Positions 34,549-43,697 of a stretch of DNA of 64,000 nt are shown here, one piece after another. How positions within the stretch are numbered: the stretch's first letter is position 1; every line of letters begins with the position of its first letter. The notes under the pieces were generated by a model, which worked only from the letters and a program-made list of their open reading frames with translations, searched no databases and had not been told where the DNA came from. This stretch comes from Methylobacteriaceae bacterium. GTDB lineage: Bacteria; Pseudomonadota; Alphaproteobacteria; Rhizobiales; Beijerinckiaceae. The position numbers and the translations under genes are program-made. The stretch covers positions 1-64,000 of the forward strand of contig CANEZL010000017.1 in assembly GCA_947444195.1 (NCBI GenBank). The letters are read 5' to 3'.

Positions 34549-34923
34549 ATGGGATTCCTCGACGGATTGCTCGGCCACGGCAGCGATCTCGGCCCCCGCG
34601 AGGTGGACGAGCAAGTGTCCGGCTTCCTCGTGGAGGGCGAGCACGTCCGCGTCGCCTTCAAGGTGATCCGCGACCTGTTCGTGTTCACGGACCGGCGCCT
34701 GATCCTGGTGGACCGCCAGGGGATCACCGGCCGCAAGGTCTCCTACCTCACGGTGCCCTACCGGGCGATCACGAGCTTCTCGGTGGAGACGGCGGGCACC
34801 TTCGACATGGATTCGGAGCTGAAGATCTGGGTCTCAGGGAGGCCCGACCCGATCGAGCGGACGCTCGGCCGCGGCGCCAACGTGCTCGGCATCCAGCAGG
34901 CGATCGCGGCCTCGCTGAAGTGA
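34549..34923 (+). CDS. Bacterial PH-domain protein (bPH_1/YvbH-like)
   Basis: 124 residues, a single pleckstrin-homology-like fold: [60 protein letters not shown]. This is the DUF1696/bPH_1 family, small soluble proteins of unknown function that tend to multimerise. ATG at 34549 with GCGGAGGCGG upstream. The gene is a lone plus-strand unit after pdxJ and borders the AT-rich island. GC content is still normal here. Confidence 0.85.
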   Translation: MGFLDGLLGHGSDLGPREVDEQVSGFLVEGEHVRVAFKVIRDLFVFTDRRLILVDRQGITGRKVSYLTVPYRAITSFSVETAGTFDMDSELKIWVSGRPDPIERTLGRGANVLGIQQAIAASLK

Positions 34924-34939
34924 ACACCTATGTAAGCAC

Positions 34940-35368
34940 TCAATTTTTCTTCTGACTAAAATAAAATCCTGCTGCTGCACCGAGGACGCTACTGAGAGCC
35001 GCCAAGGGCTCTTTGCCGAATCCCGAGTCTCCCTGCATACCCAAAACAAAGATAAAAATGATCAGAGATATGAATACAAGTCCCGTCACAAAAGATTGAT
35101 CTGATACCAAATCTACTATCCACATACGCGATTTCTGCTGCATGAATCTTACAAGTTCTTCGGTCGTATTAAACAATTTTACCTCGTATGATTTACTAAC
35201 GTAAACGACTTCTTCTGTTACGCTCCCATCTTCTTCTATCGCACGAATAGAGACAAGTGATCCTGCAAACGCGTTTTCTATAAATTCTGTAGCCTTGACA
35301 TCCTTATCAGTAGGGTACTTTAATCGATACTGGTCGCACGCTCTCTTTTTGGCCTCTTCCGCATTCAT
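34940..35368 (-). CDS. Unknown protein with two C-terminal membrane spans (AT-rich gene)
   Basis: 142 residues: a soluble N-terminal part of about 80 residues (ACDQYRLKYPTDKDVKATEF; VTEEVVYVSKSYEVKLFNTT), then two hydrophobic segments (SFVTGLVFISLIIFIFVLGM and LAALSSVLGAAAGFYFSQKK) separated by a short loop. Base composition is much lower in GC than the surroundings and codons such as ATA, TTA and AGA occur, unlike the neighbours. It matches no family I recognise. The composition suggests recent acquisition. Genuine coding is supported by length, membrane topology and the abrupt change in composition. Confidence 0.65.
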   Translation of the reverse strand: MNAEEAKKRACDQYRLKYPTDKDVKATEFIENAFAGSLVSIRAIEEDGSVTEEVVYVSKSYEVKLFNTTEELVRFMQQKSRMWIVDLVSDQSFVTGLVFISLIIFIFVLGMQGDSGFGKEPLAALSSVLGAAAGFYFSQKKN

Positions 35369-35883
35369 TGAAATCGCCCCCCCCTGAACCGAATCACGAC
35401 TGTAAGCTATTTATATCTATTCCACACTGTCACTGAAAGAACATATCGACGCGTGAGATTTTACTTATCTATATATCGATTTAATATTCGGATTTGCAGA
35501 AAGACTGTTTTGGTCATAGGGGTTTATAGGTCTCTATCTAGATTTTTATAAGCCTGATTTCGTGTAATTCATTGTATTGAGATCGCCACATTCACCTTCC
35601 CTCCCTTCAACGGCTCAAGAGCGGGTTTTTCGCTGCACCTTGCCATCCGCGCAAAAACCCTCTATGCGCCGCCCCTCGTATCCGCTCCGGCCGGGGGCTG
35701 AACGGACGGTGCCGCCCGCGGCACAGGGTTCTCGGACCTGTCGTCCCGTGTCTCCGCCTTCGATCAACCGCTCGGGCCTCATCACGGCTCGAAGGGCTTG
35801 GCGCCGGGCGCGATGCGAGTGAACCGGCCCGGTCAGCGGATCCTCTCGCACGTCCGGGCCTCATCCACGATGAAAGGCCCGAA
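35369..35883. other. AT-rich spacer before rpsF
   Basis: About 515 bases. The first 220 (to about 35590) are very AT-rich and continue the island; the rest returns to normal composition and must carry the rpsF promoter. A loose complementarity GAGCGGGTTTTT (35620-35631) / GCAAAAACCCTC (35653-35664) lies about 220-260 bases before rpsF. No gene recognised. Confidence 0.45.
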
Positions 35884-36351
35884 ATGCCTCTCTACGAGCA
35901 CGTGTTCCTGGCGCGCCAGGACGTGACGTCTCAGCAGGTCGAGACGATGATCGACACCTACAAGGGTGTCATCGAGCAGAACGGCGGCAAGCTCGAGAAG
36001 ATCGAGATGTGGGGCGTCAAGTCCCTCGCCTACCGGATCAAGAAGAACCGCAAGGCCCACTTCACCCTCCTCAACATCGACGCTCCCCCGGCGGCCCTCG
36101 CCGAGATGGAGCGCCAGATGCAGATCTCGGAAGACGTGCTGCGCTTCATGACGATCCGCGTCGAGGAGCTGGAGCAGGAGCCCTCCGCGATGATGCAGAA
36201 GCGCGACCGCGACGACCGCAAGGATCGCGAGCGCGGCCGTCGTCGCGACGACGAGGGCTTCGGCGGCGGCGGCTTCGGCGGCGACCGCGACCGTGGTGAC
36301 CGCGGCGACCGCGGTGACCGGCCCGAGCGCAACTTCGGCGGGGAGAACTGA
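35884..36351 (+). CDS. rpsF: 30S ribosomal protein S6
   Basis: 155 residues. [40 protein letters not shown] and [20 protein letters not shown] are S6 signatures. The C-terminal 45 residues are an Arg/Asp/Gly-rich tail ([20 protein letters not shown]), longer than the about 100-110 residue core but common in Alphaproteobacteria. It starts the rpsF-rpsR-DUF2232-rplI operon; two bases separate its stop and the rpsR start. Confidence 0.98.
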   Translation: MPLYEHVFLARQDVTSQQVETMIDTYKGVIEQNGGKLEKIEMWGVKSLAYRIKKNRKAHFTLLNIDAPPAALAEMERQMQISEDVLRFMTIRVEELEQEPSAMMQKRDRDDRKDRERGRRRDDEGFGGGGFGGDRDRGDRGDRGDRPERNFGGEN

Positions 36352-36353
36352 GC

Positions 36354-36608
36354 ATGGCTTTCGGTGCTGGTGGTGGCGGCGGTGGCCGTCGTCCGTTCTT
36401 CCGTCGTCGCAAGACCTGCCCGTTCTCCGGCGCCAATGCGCCGAAGATCGACTACAAGGACGTGAAGCTGCTCTCGCGCTACGTCTCGGAGCGCGGCAAG
36501 ATCGTGCCGAGCCGCATCACCGCGGTCTCCGCCAAGAAGCAGCGCGAGCTCGCCCAGGCGATCAAGCGCTCCCGCTTCCTCGGCCTGCTGCCCTACGTCA
36601 TCAAGTAG
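36354..36608 (+). CDS. rpsR: 30S ribosomal protein S18
   Basis: 84 residues. [40 protein letters not shown] and [20 protein letters not shown] are diagnostic for S18. Two bases after rpsF, so strongly coupled. The N-terminus carries a short Gly-rich lead ([11 protein letters not shown]). Confidence 0.98.
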   Translation: MAFGAGGGGGGRRPFFRRRKTCPFSGANAPKIDYKDVKLLSRYVSERGKIVPSRITAVSAKKQRELAQAIKRSRFLGLLPYVIK

Positions 36609-36752
36609 GCGCCTTCAGCGCCCGGTCCGGATCGTCCGGGCCGGCGCTTCCACGCGAGAAGACGGCGGTTCCGTGAGGCCGCCGTCATCGTTGGGGCGCG
36701 AAACGCCTCTAACCCCGGACGTGGACAACGGACCGGCGGGACAGCGGACATC

Positions 36753-37772
36753 ATGACCCAGTATCTCGGTATCGGCATCGGCGCGGGCCTGATCTCGGCC
36801 CTCCTGTTCGGCGTGCTCCTCAAGGGGACGCTGCTCGCCTTCGTGCTGAACCTCGTCTCCCCCCTGCCGATCCTCATCGTCGGCCTCGGCTGGAGCCACC
36901 GCGCCGCCCTCGTCGCCGCGGTCACGGGGAGCCTCGCCCTCGCCCTCGCCATCTCGATGCCGTTCGGCCTGGGCTTCGCCGCCTATCTGGCGCTCCCCGC
37001 ATGGTGGCTCGCCTATCTCGCGATCCTCGGCCGGCCCACGGCAGCGGGCGGCATGGAATGGTACCCGACCGGGCGGCTCCTCGCCTGGGTCGGCGGCACG
37101 GCCGGCGTCGCCGTCGTCGTCATCGCGCTCCTGTCCTCGCCGAACCACGAGGCCTACCAGACGCAGATGCGCGAGCTCGCCGGCTCGATGATCCGGATCC
37201 AGACCCGGGCGCCCGCCCCGCCGGCCGGCGCGCAGACCGGGTCCCCGGCCGGCCCGCAGGCCGAGCCGCGCGGGGAGGCCGACGCGAAGGCCGAGTCCGA
37301 GTCTCCGAGGCGGGCGGAACTGCAGGCGGAACTCGCCGACGCCATGGCCCGCGTCGTGCCGGGCATCGCCGCCACCGGCCTCGCGCTGCTGCTGGCCTTC
37401 TATCTCTGGGCCGCCGCCCGGATCGTGCGCGCCTCGGGCCGGCTCCTGCGGCCCTGGCCGGACATTCCGGCGACCGCCATGCCGCGCTCGGTGCTCGGCC
37501 TCCTCGGGGGCGCCATGCTCCTGAGCCTCGCGCCGGGCTATGCCGGGGTGCTCGGCACCGCGCTGATCGGCTCGCTCTGCGCGGCCTTCGCCCTCCAGGG
37601 GCTGGCCGCCTTCCACGACCGCAGCCGCGGCCGGCCGGGGCGCGGGGCGCTCCTGTTCGGCCTCTACCTGATCCTGTTCGTGACGCAGGGCATCGCCCTC
37701 GTCGCGCTGACCCTGTTCGGCCTCGCCGATACCGCGCTCAACCGCCGCCGCCCGCAAGGGGACGCGACCTGA
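36753..37772 (+). CDS. DUF2232 family membrane protein
   Basis: 339 residues, about eight hydrophobic segments (for example LISALLFGVLLKGTLLAFVL; HRAALVAAVTGSLALALAIS). In many bacteria a DUF2232 (YybS-like) membrane protein lies between rpsR and rplI, as here. A charged loop of about 45 residues (PAGAQTGSPAGPQAEPRGEA) lies between spans in the middle. Function unknown; the position in the ribosomal operon argues for a conserved, possibly S6/S18/L9-linked expression need. Confidence 0.88.
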   Translation: MTQYLGIGIGAGLISALLFGVLLKGTLLAFVLNLVSPLPILIVGLGWSHRAALVAAVTGSLALALAISMPFGLGFAAYLALPAWWLAYLAILGRPTAAGGMEWYPTGRLLAWVGGTAGVAVVVIALLSSPNHEAYQTQMRELAGSMIRIQTRAPAPPAGAQTGSPAGPQAEPRGEADAKAESESPRRAELQAELADAMARVVPGIAATGLALLLAFYLWAAARIVRASGRLLRPWPDIPATAMPRSVLGLLGGAMLLSLAPGYAGVLGTALIGSLCAAFALQGLAAFHDRSRGRPGRGALLFGLYLILFVTQGIALVALTLFGLADTALNRRRPQGDAT

Positions 37773-37820
37773 GACCCTCCTGCCCGCCCGGGCACCCGAC
37801 AGACGAAGGACTATAGACCC

Positions 37821-38393
37821 ATGGAAGTGATCCTCCTCGAGCGCGTGGCCAAGCTCGGCCAGATGGGCGAGACCGTGAAGGTCCGCCCGGGCTTCGCCCG
37901 CAACTTCCTCCTCGCCCGCGGCAAGGCGCTGCGCGCCACCGAGGCCAACAAGAAGCACTTCGAGGCCCAGCGCGCCCAGCTCGAGACGCGCAACCTCGAG
38001 CGCAAGGCCGAGGCCGAGACCGTCGCCGAGAAGCTCGACGGGCAGAGCTTCACCCTGATCCGCCAGTCGGGCGAGACCGGCGTGCTCTACGGCTCGGTCT
38101 CCACCCGCGACCTCGCCGATGTGGTCACCAAGGAGGGCTTCACGGTCGACCGCGGCCAGTTCGTCCTCAACCAGCCGATCAAGACGCTGGGCCTCCACAC
38201 CGTCCCGGTGGTGCTGCACCCCGAGGTCGAGGTGAAGGTCACCGTCAACGTCGCCCGCAGCCCCGAGGAGGCCGAGCGCCAGGCCCGCGGCGAGTCCGTG
38301 ACCGAGCGCGAGGCGTTCAACCTCGACGATCTCGGCCTCGAGGTCGGCGCGGCTCTGGCCGATGCCGGCGAGGGCGCCGACGACCGCGGCTGA
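37821..38393 (+). CDS. rplI: 50S ribosomal protein L9
   Basis: 190 residues. [20 protein letters not shown] (N-domain with [16 protein letters not shown]) and the linker helix plus C-domain ([39 protein letters not shown]). An Ala/Glu-rich tail of about 40 residues extends the standard 148 residues. Last gene of the rpsF operon, followed by terminators. Confidence 0.98.
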   Translation: MEVILLERVAKLGQMGETVKVRPGFARNFLLARGKALRATEANKKHFEAQRAQLETRNLERKAEAETVAEKLDGQSFTLIRQSGETGVLYGSVSTRDLADVVTKEGFTVDRGQFVLNQPIKTLGLHTVPVVLHPEVEVKVTVNVARSPEEAERQARGESVTEREAFNLDDLGLEVGAALADAGEGADDRG

Positions 38394-38407
38394 GGATTCT
38401 CCCCGGT

Positions 38408-38429
38408 GCGAGGGCGCCGGCGCCCTCGC
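38408..38429 (+). terminator. Terminator hairpin after rplI
   Basis: GCGAGGGCGCCGGCGCCCTC then GC is a perfect 22-bp palindrome with a 9-bp stem and a CCGG turn, 14 bases after the rplI stop. No T run follows. Confidence 0.65.
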
Positions 38430-38567
38430 GGCCCGGCGCACGGGCGCCGACGCGCGGTCGCGCTCGCGCCCTTCGGGCGGGGGCGTCGGCACGCCGCATC
38501 GGCGCAGGGGCCATCCACAGCGATCCCGTCCCGGCCGGTGGAGAGCGGGGACCGCGACCCGCGAGGG

Positions 38568-38596
38568 TTGACAGGTTCTTAATTTGTTCCAGCATA
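38568..38596 (+). promoter_or_regulatory. Candidate sigma-70 promoter before dnaB
   Basis: TTGACA at 38568-38573, then a 17-base spacer and AGCATA at 38591-38596 (weak -10). The terminator-like hairpin at 38596-38629 immediately follows, so a transcript from this promoter would begin inside it; its relevance to dnaB is uncertain. Confidence 0.35.
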
Positions 38597-38629
38597 AACG
38601 CCCGTCGCTTCCCCGAGCGGCGGGCGTTT
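38596..38629 (+). terminator. Terminator-like hairpin between rplI and dnaB
   Basis: AAACGCCCGTCGCT (38596-38609) pairs with AGCGGCGGGCGTTT (38616-38629), one G-U-type pair, loop TCCCCG; TTTT follows. A more classical intrinsic terminator than the palindrome at 38408, about 200 bases after rplI and 120 before dnaB. Confidence 0.65.
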
Positions 38630-38748
38630 TCGCGTTCCGACCTCCGGGACCCGCGGCTAAGCATCGGTCAACCATGCCGGTGCCATGGTCTCGGACGACG
38701 CTGAACACCGCGCGGCCCGCACGGGCCCGTCCTCACCGGAGCGAGCCG

Positions 38749-40236
38749 ATGGCCCTGCCCAACGCCCTGACGGCCAAGCTCGAAGCGGTGCCGACCGAGT
38801 ACCGCGTCCAGCCGCACAACGTCGATGCGGAGCAGGCGCTGATCGGCGCGATCCTCGTCAACAACGACGCCTATTACCGCGTCTCGGACTTCCTGCTGCC
38901 CGAGCACTTCATGGAGGATGCCCACCAGCAGATCTTCCAGGTCGCGGCATCGCTGATCAAGGCCGGCAAGCTCGCCACGCCGATCACCATGAAGACCTAT
39001 CTGGGCGAGGCCGATTTCGGCGGCCAGACGGTGTTCCAGTACCTCGCGCGGCTGGCCGCCGACGCCACCACCGTCATCAACGCCGGCGAGTACGGCCGCA
39101 CCATCTACGACCTCGCCATCCGCCGCCGGCTCATCACCATCGGCGAGGACCTCGTCAACGGCGCCTACGAGGCGCCGGTGGAGCTCTCGCCCCGCGACCA
39201 GATCGAATCGACCGAGCGCCGGCTCTACGAGCTCGCCGAGGCCGGCAAGTACGACGGCGGCTTCCAGAAGTTCTCCGAGGCGCTCACCGCCGCCATCGAC
39301 ATGGCGGCCAAGGCCTACCAGCGCGAGGGCAAGCTCTCCGGGATAGCCACCGGGCTGACCGACCTCGACGCCAAGATGGGCGGCCTCCAGCCCTCGGACC
39401 TCATCATCCTCGCGGGGCGGCCCGCCATGGGCAAGACCTCGCTCGTCACCAACATCGCCTTCAACATCGCCAAGGCCTACCAGGGCGAGAAGGCGCCGGA
39501 CGGCACCACGAAGACCGTCAACGGCGGCATCGTGGGCTTCTTCTCCCTCGAGATGTCGGCCGAGCAGCTCGCCACCCGCATCATCGCCGAGCAGTCGGGC
39601 GTCGCCTCCTACAAGATCCGCCGCGGCGACATCCGGCCGGAGGACTTCTACAAGATCACCGACGCCGCCCGGGACATGCAGACGATCCCCTTCTACATCG
39701 ACCAGAGCGGCGGCATCTCCATCGCCCAGCTCGCCGCCCGCGCCCGCCGCCTGAAGCGCCAGAAGGGCCTCGACCTCCTGATCGTCGACTATCTCCAGCT
39801 CCTCTCCGGCTCGGCCAAGAAGGGCGACAACCGCGTGCAGGAGATGACCGAGATCACCACCGGCATGAAGGCGCTCGCCAAGGAGCTCGCCGTGCCGATC
39901 ATCGCGCTGTCCCAGCTCTCCCGTCAGGTCGAGAACCGCGACGACAAGCGCCCACAGCTCTCGGACCTGCGCGAATCGGGCTCCATCGAGCAGGACGCCG
40001 ACGTGGTGATGTTCGTGTTCCGCGAGGAGTACTACGTGGGCAACAAGAAGCCCCGCGAGGGCACGGAGGAGTTCTTCGCCTGGGAGGCCGAGATGCAGCG
40101 CGTCCACGGCAAGGCCGAGGTCATCATCGGCAAGCAGCGCCACGGCCCCACCGGCACGGTGGAGTTGCAGTTCGACGCCAACATCACGCGCTTCTCGAAC
40201 CTCGCCCAGAGCGACCGCCTGCCCGAGCCGATGTGA
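38749..40236 (+). CDS. dnaB: Replicative DNA helicase DnaB
   Basis: 495 residues. Hexameric 5'-3' helicase that opens the fork. N-terminal primase-binding domain about 22-125 (PHNVDAEQALIGAILVNNDA), linker helix, then the RecA-like domain with Walker A AGRPAMGKTS (222-231), Walker B LDLLIVDYLQLLSG, and the arginine-finger region RDDKRPQLSDLRESGSIEQD. No intein interrupts it. Start ATG 38749 (MALPNALTAKLEAVPTEYRV) has GGAGCGAG before it. The DnaB-N/DUF29 fusion follows after 36 bases. Confidence 0.97.
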   Translation: MALPNALTAKLEAVPTEYRVQPHNVDAEQALIGAILVNNDAYYRVSDFLLPEHFMEDAHQQIFQVAASLIKAGKLATPITMKTYLGEADFGGQTVFQYLARLAADATTVINAGEYGRTIYDLAIRRRLITIGEDLVNGAYEAPVELSPRDQIESTERRLYELAEAGKYDGGFQKFSEALTAAIDMAAKAYQREGKLSGIATGLTDLDAKMGGLQPSDLIILAGRPAMGKTSLVTNIAFNIAKAYQGEKAPDGTTKTVNGGIVGFFSLEMSAEQLATRIIAEQSGVASYKIRRGDIRPEDFYKITDAARDMQTIPFYIDQSGGISIAQLAARARRLKRQKGLDLLIVDYLQLLSGSAKKGDNRVQEMTEITTGMKALAKELAVPIIALSQLSRQVENRDDKRPQLSDLRESGSIEQDADVVMFVFREEYYVGNKKPREGTEEFFAWEAEMQRVHGKAEVIIGKQRHGPTGTVELQFDANITRFSNLAQSDRLPEPM

Positions 40237-40272
40237 TAGGATCGGCCGGCACCCACCGGCCGGAGACGCGAC

Positions 40273-41088
40273 GTGGTCCTTGCGACGAAGAGGCGGACGC
40301 CCGAACCGCCGAGCCTGAACGACGTCTACGAGGGCGAGCGCCAACTCGTCGGTATCATCCTCGCCCATCCGGAGGTCTACCCGGCCATCGCCCGGATCCT
40401 GCGGGGCGCGGACTGGACGCAGAGCCTGCACCGGGGCGTGTTCGAGGTCGCGGGCGAACTCGCGGCGGCGGGCCGAGCGATCACGCCCGAGGCCGTCCTG
40501 CCGCGCGTCGGTGATGTGGGGCCGGACGGCACCCCGGCGGAGGCCTATCTGACGGCGCTGGCGGCTGCGGCACCGCCGCCCCATCACGCGGAGGGCATCG
40601 CCCATGTCCTCGCCGAGGCGGCGCAGGCGCAAGCCCGCCCGAGCATCTACGACCTCGATTTCTACGCCTGGGCCTTCGCGCAGGCGGAACGCCTCCGGCG
40701 CGGGCAGTTCTCGGCCCTCGACGCGCTGAACCTCGCCGAGGAGATCGAGGATTTGGGCAATGAGATCTACAACAAGCTCGAGAGCGCGCTGCGCATCACG
40801 CTGTTGCACCTCCTCAAATGGGACCACCAGCCGGGCAAGCGCACACGCAGCTGGACCCTGTCCATCCGGAACGGCCGCCTGGATGCGGAAAAGATCCTGG
40901 ACCGTCATCGAAGCCTGACGCCACGCCTTCCCTTCGCCCTCTCCGAAGCTTATCGCCGCGCGCGGATGGAGGCCGCCGCCGAGACTGGCCTCGACGAGGA
41001 CGACTTCCCGGCCGCATGCCCCTACGACCTCGACGCGATCATGACCCGGCCGATCCCCTGGCCGCCCAGCGAGGACGCCCGATCATAG
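40273..41088 (+). CDS. DnaB N-terminal-like domain fused to DUF29
   Basis: 271 residues, GTG start. Residues about 17-115 (YEGERQLVGIILAHPEVYPA; SLHRGVFEVAGELAAAGRAI) align with the N-terminal domain of DnaB: the same E..L.G.IL helix and the turn L.F...W...LH..VFEVA. There is no Walker A or ATPase. Residues about 124-257 are DUF29: YDLDFYAWAFAQAERLRRGQ, ALNLAEEIEDLGNEIYNKLE, LLHLLKWDHQPGKRTRSWTL, RLPFALSEAYRRARMEAAAE. DUF29 proteins are common in Alphaproteobacteria and cyanobacteria with unknown function. The gene sits directly after dnaB, and its stop overlaps the apparent alr start. It may act with or against DnaB (inference). Confidence 0.8.
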   Translation: MVLATKRRTPEPPSLNDVYEGERQLVGIILAHPEVYPAIARILRGADWTQSLHRGVFEVAGELAAAGRAITPEAVLPRVGDVGPDGTPAEAYLTALAAAAPPPHHAEGIAHVLAEAAQAQARPSIYDLDFYAWAFAQAERLRRGQFSALDALNLAEEIEDLGNEIYNKLESALRITLLHLLKWDHQPGKRTRSWTLSIRNGRLDAEKILDRHRSLTPRLPFALSEAYRRARMEAAAETGLDEDDFPAACPYDLDAIMTRPIPWPPSEDARS

Positions 41089-42179
41089 CACCCGACCCAA
41101 CAGCCCCCCCAGGTCACGGCGCACGCCTCACCGTCGATCTCTCGGCCATCGCCGAGAACTGGCGCCGCCTCGGCGCCCGCGCGCCCGGCATCCCCTGCGC
41201 CGCCGTGGTGAAGGCCGACGCCTATGGCTGCGGCCTCGCCGCCGTGGCGCCTGCCCTGTGGCGGGCAGGCTGCCGCACCTTCTTCGTCGCCCATCTCTCG
41301 GAGGGCGAGACCGTGCGCGCCCGTCTGCCCGAGGCCGCAATCTACGTGCTGAACGGCCTGCCGCCGGGGGCCGGCCCCGCCCTCGCGGCGCGCGGCCTGC
41401 GCCCCGTCCTCGGCTCGGCCGAGGAGATCGTGGAATGGGCCGCCCTCGCGCAGGGCCGTCTTCCGGCAGCGCTCCACGTCGATACCGGCATGAACCGCCT
41501 CGGCCTGCCCCTCTCCGAGGCGCGCGCCCTGGCGGAGGATCCCGCGCGCCTCCGGGCCGCCGGCATCGACCTCGTGATGAGCCATCTCGTCAGCGCGGAG
41601 ATGCCCGAGGATCCCGTCAACGCCCGCCAGATCGCCGATTTCGCCGCCGCGCGCGCGCTGTTTCCCGGCCTGCCCGCCTCGCTCGCCAACTCGTCGGGCA
41701 TCTTCCTCGGCGGGGAGGTCCATCACGACCTGCTTCGGCCGGGCTACGCCCTGTTCGGCGGCAACCCGACGCCGGAGGCGGAGAACCCGATGCGGCCCGT
41801 GGTGCGGCTGGCGGCCGAGATCGTGCAGGTCCGCGCCGTCGAGGCCGGCGCGGGGGCGGGCTACAACGCCCGCTGGACGGCGCCGGGCCCCCGCCGCCTC
41901 GCCACCCTGTCGATCGGCTACGCGGACGGCTATCCGCGCGCGGCGAGCGAACGGGGCCGGGCCCTCGTCGGCGGCGTGCCCTGCCCGATCGTCGGGCTCG
42001 TCTCGATGGACCTCGTCATCCTCGACGTGACCGAGGCGCCCGAGGCCCGCCGCGGGGCGGAGGCGGTGCTCATCGGCGGCGCCCTCGACGTGGACGCGGT
42101 GGGCCGGGCGGCCGGCACCATCGGCTACGAGATCCTGACGCGTCTGGGTTCCCGGTATGTTCGCTCCTATGTAGAGTGA
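41085..42179 (+). CDS. alr: Alanine racemase, with non-AUG start
   Basis: 364 residues from the chosen start. PLP enzyme giving D-alanine for peptidoglycan. Catalytic Lys in CAAVVKADAYGCGL, HVDTGMNRLGL, PGYALFGGNPTP, the second catalytic Tyr in GAGAGYNARWTAPGPRRLAT, and SIGYADGYPRAAS with GLVSMDLVILDVT. The frame offers no ATG, GTG or TTG near the expected N-terminus. ATA at 41085 (or ATC at 41082) has GCGAGGA 6-9 bases upstream and overlaps the TAG of the upstream gene (41086-41088); a CTG at 41058 is another possibility. Translation therefore probably depends on coupling. The body is intact, so the gene should be functional. Confidence 0.88.
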   Translation: MAPDPTAPPGHGARLTVDLSAIAENWRRLGARAPGIPCAAVVKADAYGCGLAAVAPALWRAGCRTFFVAHLSEGETVRARLPEAAIYVLNGLPPGAGPALAARGLRPVLGSAEEIVEWAALAQGRLPAALHVDTGMNRLGLPLSEARALAEDPARLRAAGIDLVMSHLVSAEMPEDPVNARQIADFAAARALFPGLPASLANSSGIFLGGEVHHDLLRPGYALFGGNPTPEAENPMRPVVRLAAEIVQVRAVEAGAGAGYNARWTAPGPRRLATLSIGYADGYPRAASERGRALVGGVPCPIVGLVSMDLVILDVTEAPEARRGAEAVLIGGALDVDAVGRAAGTIGYEILTRLGSRYVRSYVE

Positions 42180-42207
42180 ACCGAGACCGCCCCCGCTCCG
42201 GACTTCC

Positions 42208-43644
42208 ATGGCCAAGATCCACCAGACCTTCGTCTGCCAGTCCTGCGGGGCGGTCTACAACCGCTGGCGCGGGCGCTGCGAGGCCTGCAACGGCTGGAAC
42301 ACGATCGTCGAGGAGGCGGCCGGCGGCCCCGGCCAGTCGGGGCCCGCCGCCACTCGGCCCTCGCGGGCGCGGGGCCGCGTCTTCCCCCTCGAAGGGCTCA
42401 CCGGCGAGGCCAAGCAGGCGCCCCGCATCCCCTCCGGCATCGCCGAGCTCGACCGGGTCACCGGCGGCGGCTTCGTGCGCGGCTCGGTGATCCTGCTGGG
42501 CGGTGATCCCGGCATCGGCAAGTCGACGCTGCTGATGCAGGCCTCGGCCGCCATGGCCGCGCAGGGGGAGCGCGTCGCCTACATCTCCGGCGAGGAGGCG
42601 GTGGGGCAGGTGCGCCTGCGCGCCGAGCGCCTGGGCCTCGCGGGGCACCCGGTGGAGCTCGCCGCCGAGACCAACGTGGAGGACATCGTCGAGACCCTCT
42701 CGCAGGGGCGCCCGCCCGCGCTCGCCATCATCGACTCGATCCAGACCATGTGGACCGAGACCGTCGAATCGGCGCCGGGCACGGTCACGCAGGTGCGCTC
42801 CTCCGCCCAGAGCCTGATCCGCTTCGCCAAGAGCACCGGCACGGCGGTGATCCTCGTCGGCCACGTCACCAAGGACGGGCAGATCGCGGGGCCCCGCGTC
42901 GTGGAGCACATGGTGGACGCGGTGGCCTCCTTCGAGGGGGACCAGGGCCACCATTTCCGCATCCTGCGCGCGGTGAAGAACCGCTTCGGCCCCACCGACG
43001 AGATCGGCGTGTTCGAGATGACGGATGCGGGCCTCTCCGAGGTGCCGAACCCCTCCGCCCTGTTCCTGGCCGCCCGCGACCATCAGGCGGCGGGCACCGC
43101 GGTCTTCGCCGGCATGGAGGGCACGCGCCCGCTCCTCGTGGAGATCCAGGCGCTGGTCGCGCCCTCGGCCCTCGGCATGCCCCGCCGCGCCGTGGTCGGC
43201 TGGGACCCGAACCGGCTCTCGATGGTGCTCGCCGTGCTGGAGGCCCATGGGGGCATCCGGCTCTCCAGCCACGACGTCTACCTCAACGTGGCCGGCGGCC
43301 TGCGCATCACGGAGCCCGCGGCCGACCTCGCGGTGGCCGCGGCCCTGGTCTCCTCCCTCTCGGGCGCGGCGCTGCCGCCGGAGACGGTCTATTTCGGCGA
43401 GATCGGCCTGTCGGGGGCGATCCGCCCCGTGGCACAGGGGAGCGCCCGCTTGAAGGAGGCGGAGAAGCTCGGCTTCGCGCGGGCGCTGATGCCCCAGGGA
43501 CGCGAGACCGGGCGCGACCCCGCCGACCGGGCCCTCGCCACCGAATCGCTCCGCCACATCGCCGATCTCGTGGCCGGCATCGCCGCGAACGGGCCGAAGC
43601 GGGCCGGGCGCGGACGGGCGCCGCGCTACGAGGACGACGCGTGA
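42208..43644 (+). CDS. radA: DNA repair/recombination protein RadA
   Basis: 478 residues. RecA-related branch-migration factor. Zinc ribbon FVCQSCGAVYNRWRGRCEAC, Walker A GGDPGIGKSTLLMQ, Walker B PALAIIDSIQTM, the RadA-specific KNRFG motif in AVKNRFGPTDEIGVFEM, and a C-terminal Lon-protease-like domain with ADLAVAAALVSSLSGAALPP. The pairing alr-radA is usual in Alphaproteobacteria. Start ATG 42208. Confidence 0.97.
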   Translation: MAKIHQTFVCQSCGAVYNRWRGRCEACNGWNTIVEEAAGGPGQSGPAATRPSRARGRVFPLEGLTGEAKQAPRIPSGIAELDRVTGGGFVRGSVILLGGDPGIGKSTLLMQASAAMAAQGERVAYISGEEAVGQVRLRAERLGLAGHPVELAAETNVEDIVETLSQGRPPALAIIDSIQTMWTETVESAPGTVTQVRSSAQSLIRFAKSTGTAVILVGHVTKDGQIAGPRVVEHMVDAVASFEGDQGHHFRILRAVKNRFGPTDEIGVFEMTDAGLSEVPNPSALFLAARDHQAAGTAVFAGMEGTRPLLVEIQALVAPSALGMPRRAVVGWDPNRLSMVLAVLEAHGGIRLSSHDVYLNVAGGLRITEPAADLAVAAALVSSLSGAALPPETVYFGEIGLSGAIRPVAQGSARLKEAEKLGFARALMPQGRETGRDPADRALATESLRHIADLVAGIAANGPKRAGRGRAPRYEDDA

Positions 43645-43697
43645 AGCCGGCGCATCCGGCTCGCGGGGGCGGGGCCCCCGTCGAAGGCCGGGGCGGA

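Noticed and set aside
38568..38629. Dedicated sRNA between rplI and dnaB from the TTGACA promoter to the hairpin
   Set aside because: The predicted start would fall inside the hairpin, so no RNA of useful length would result.
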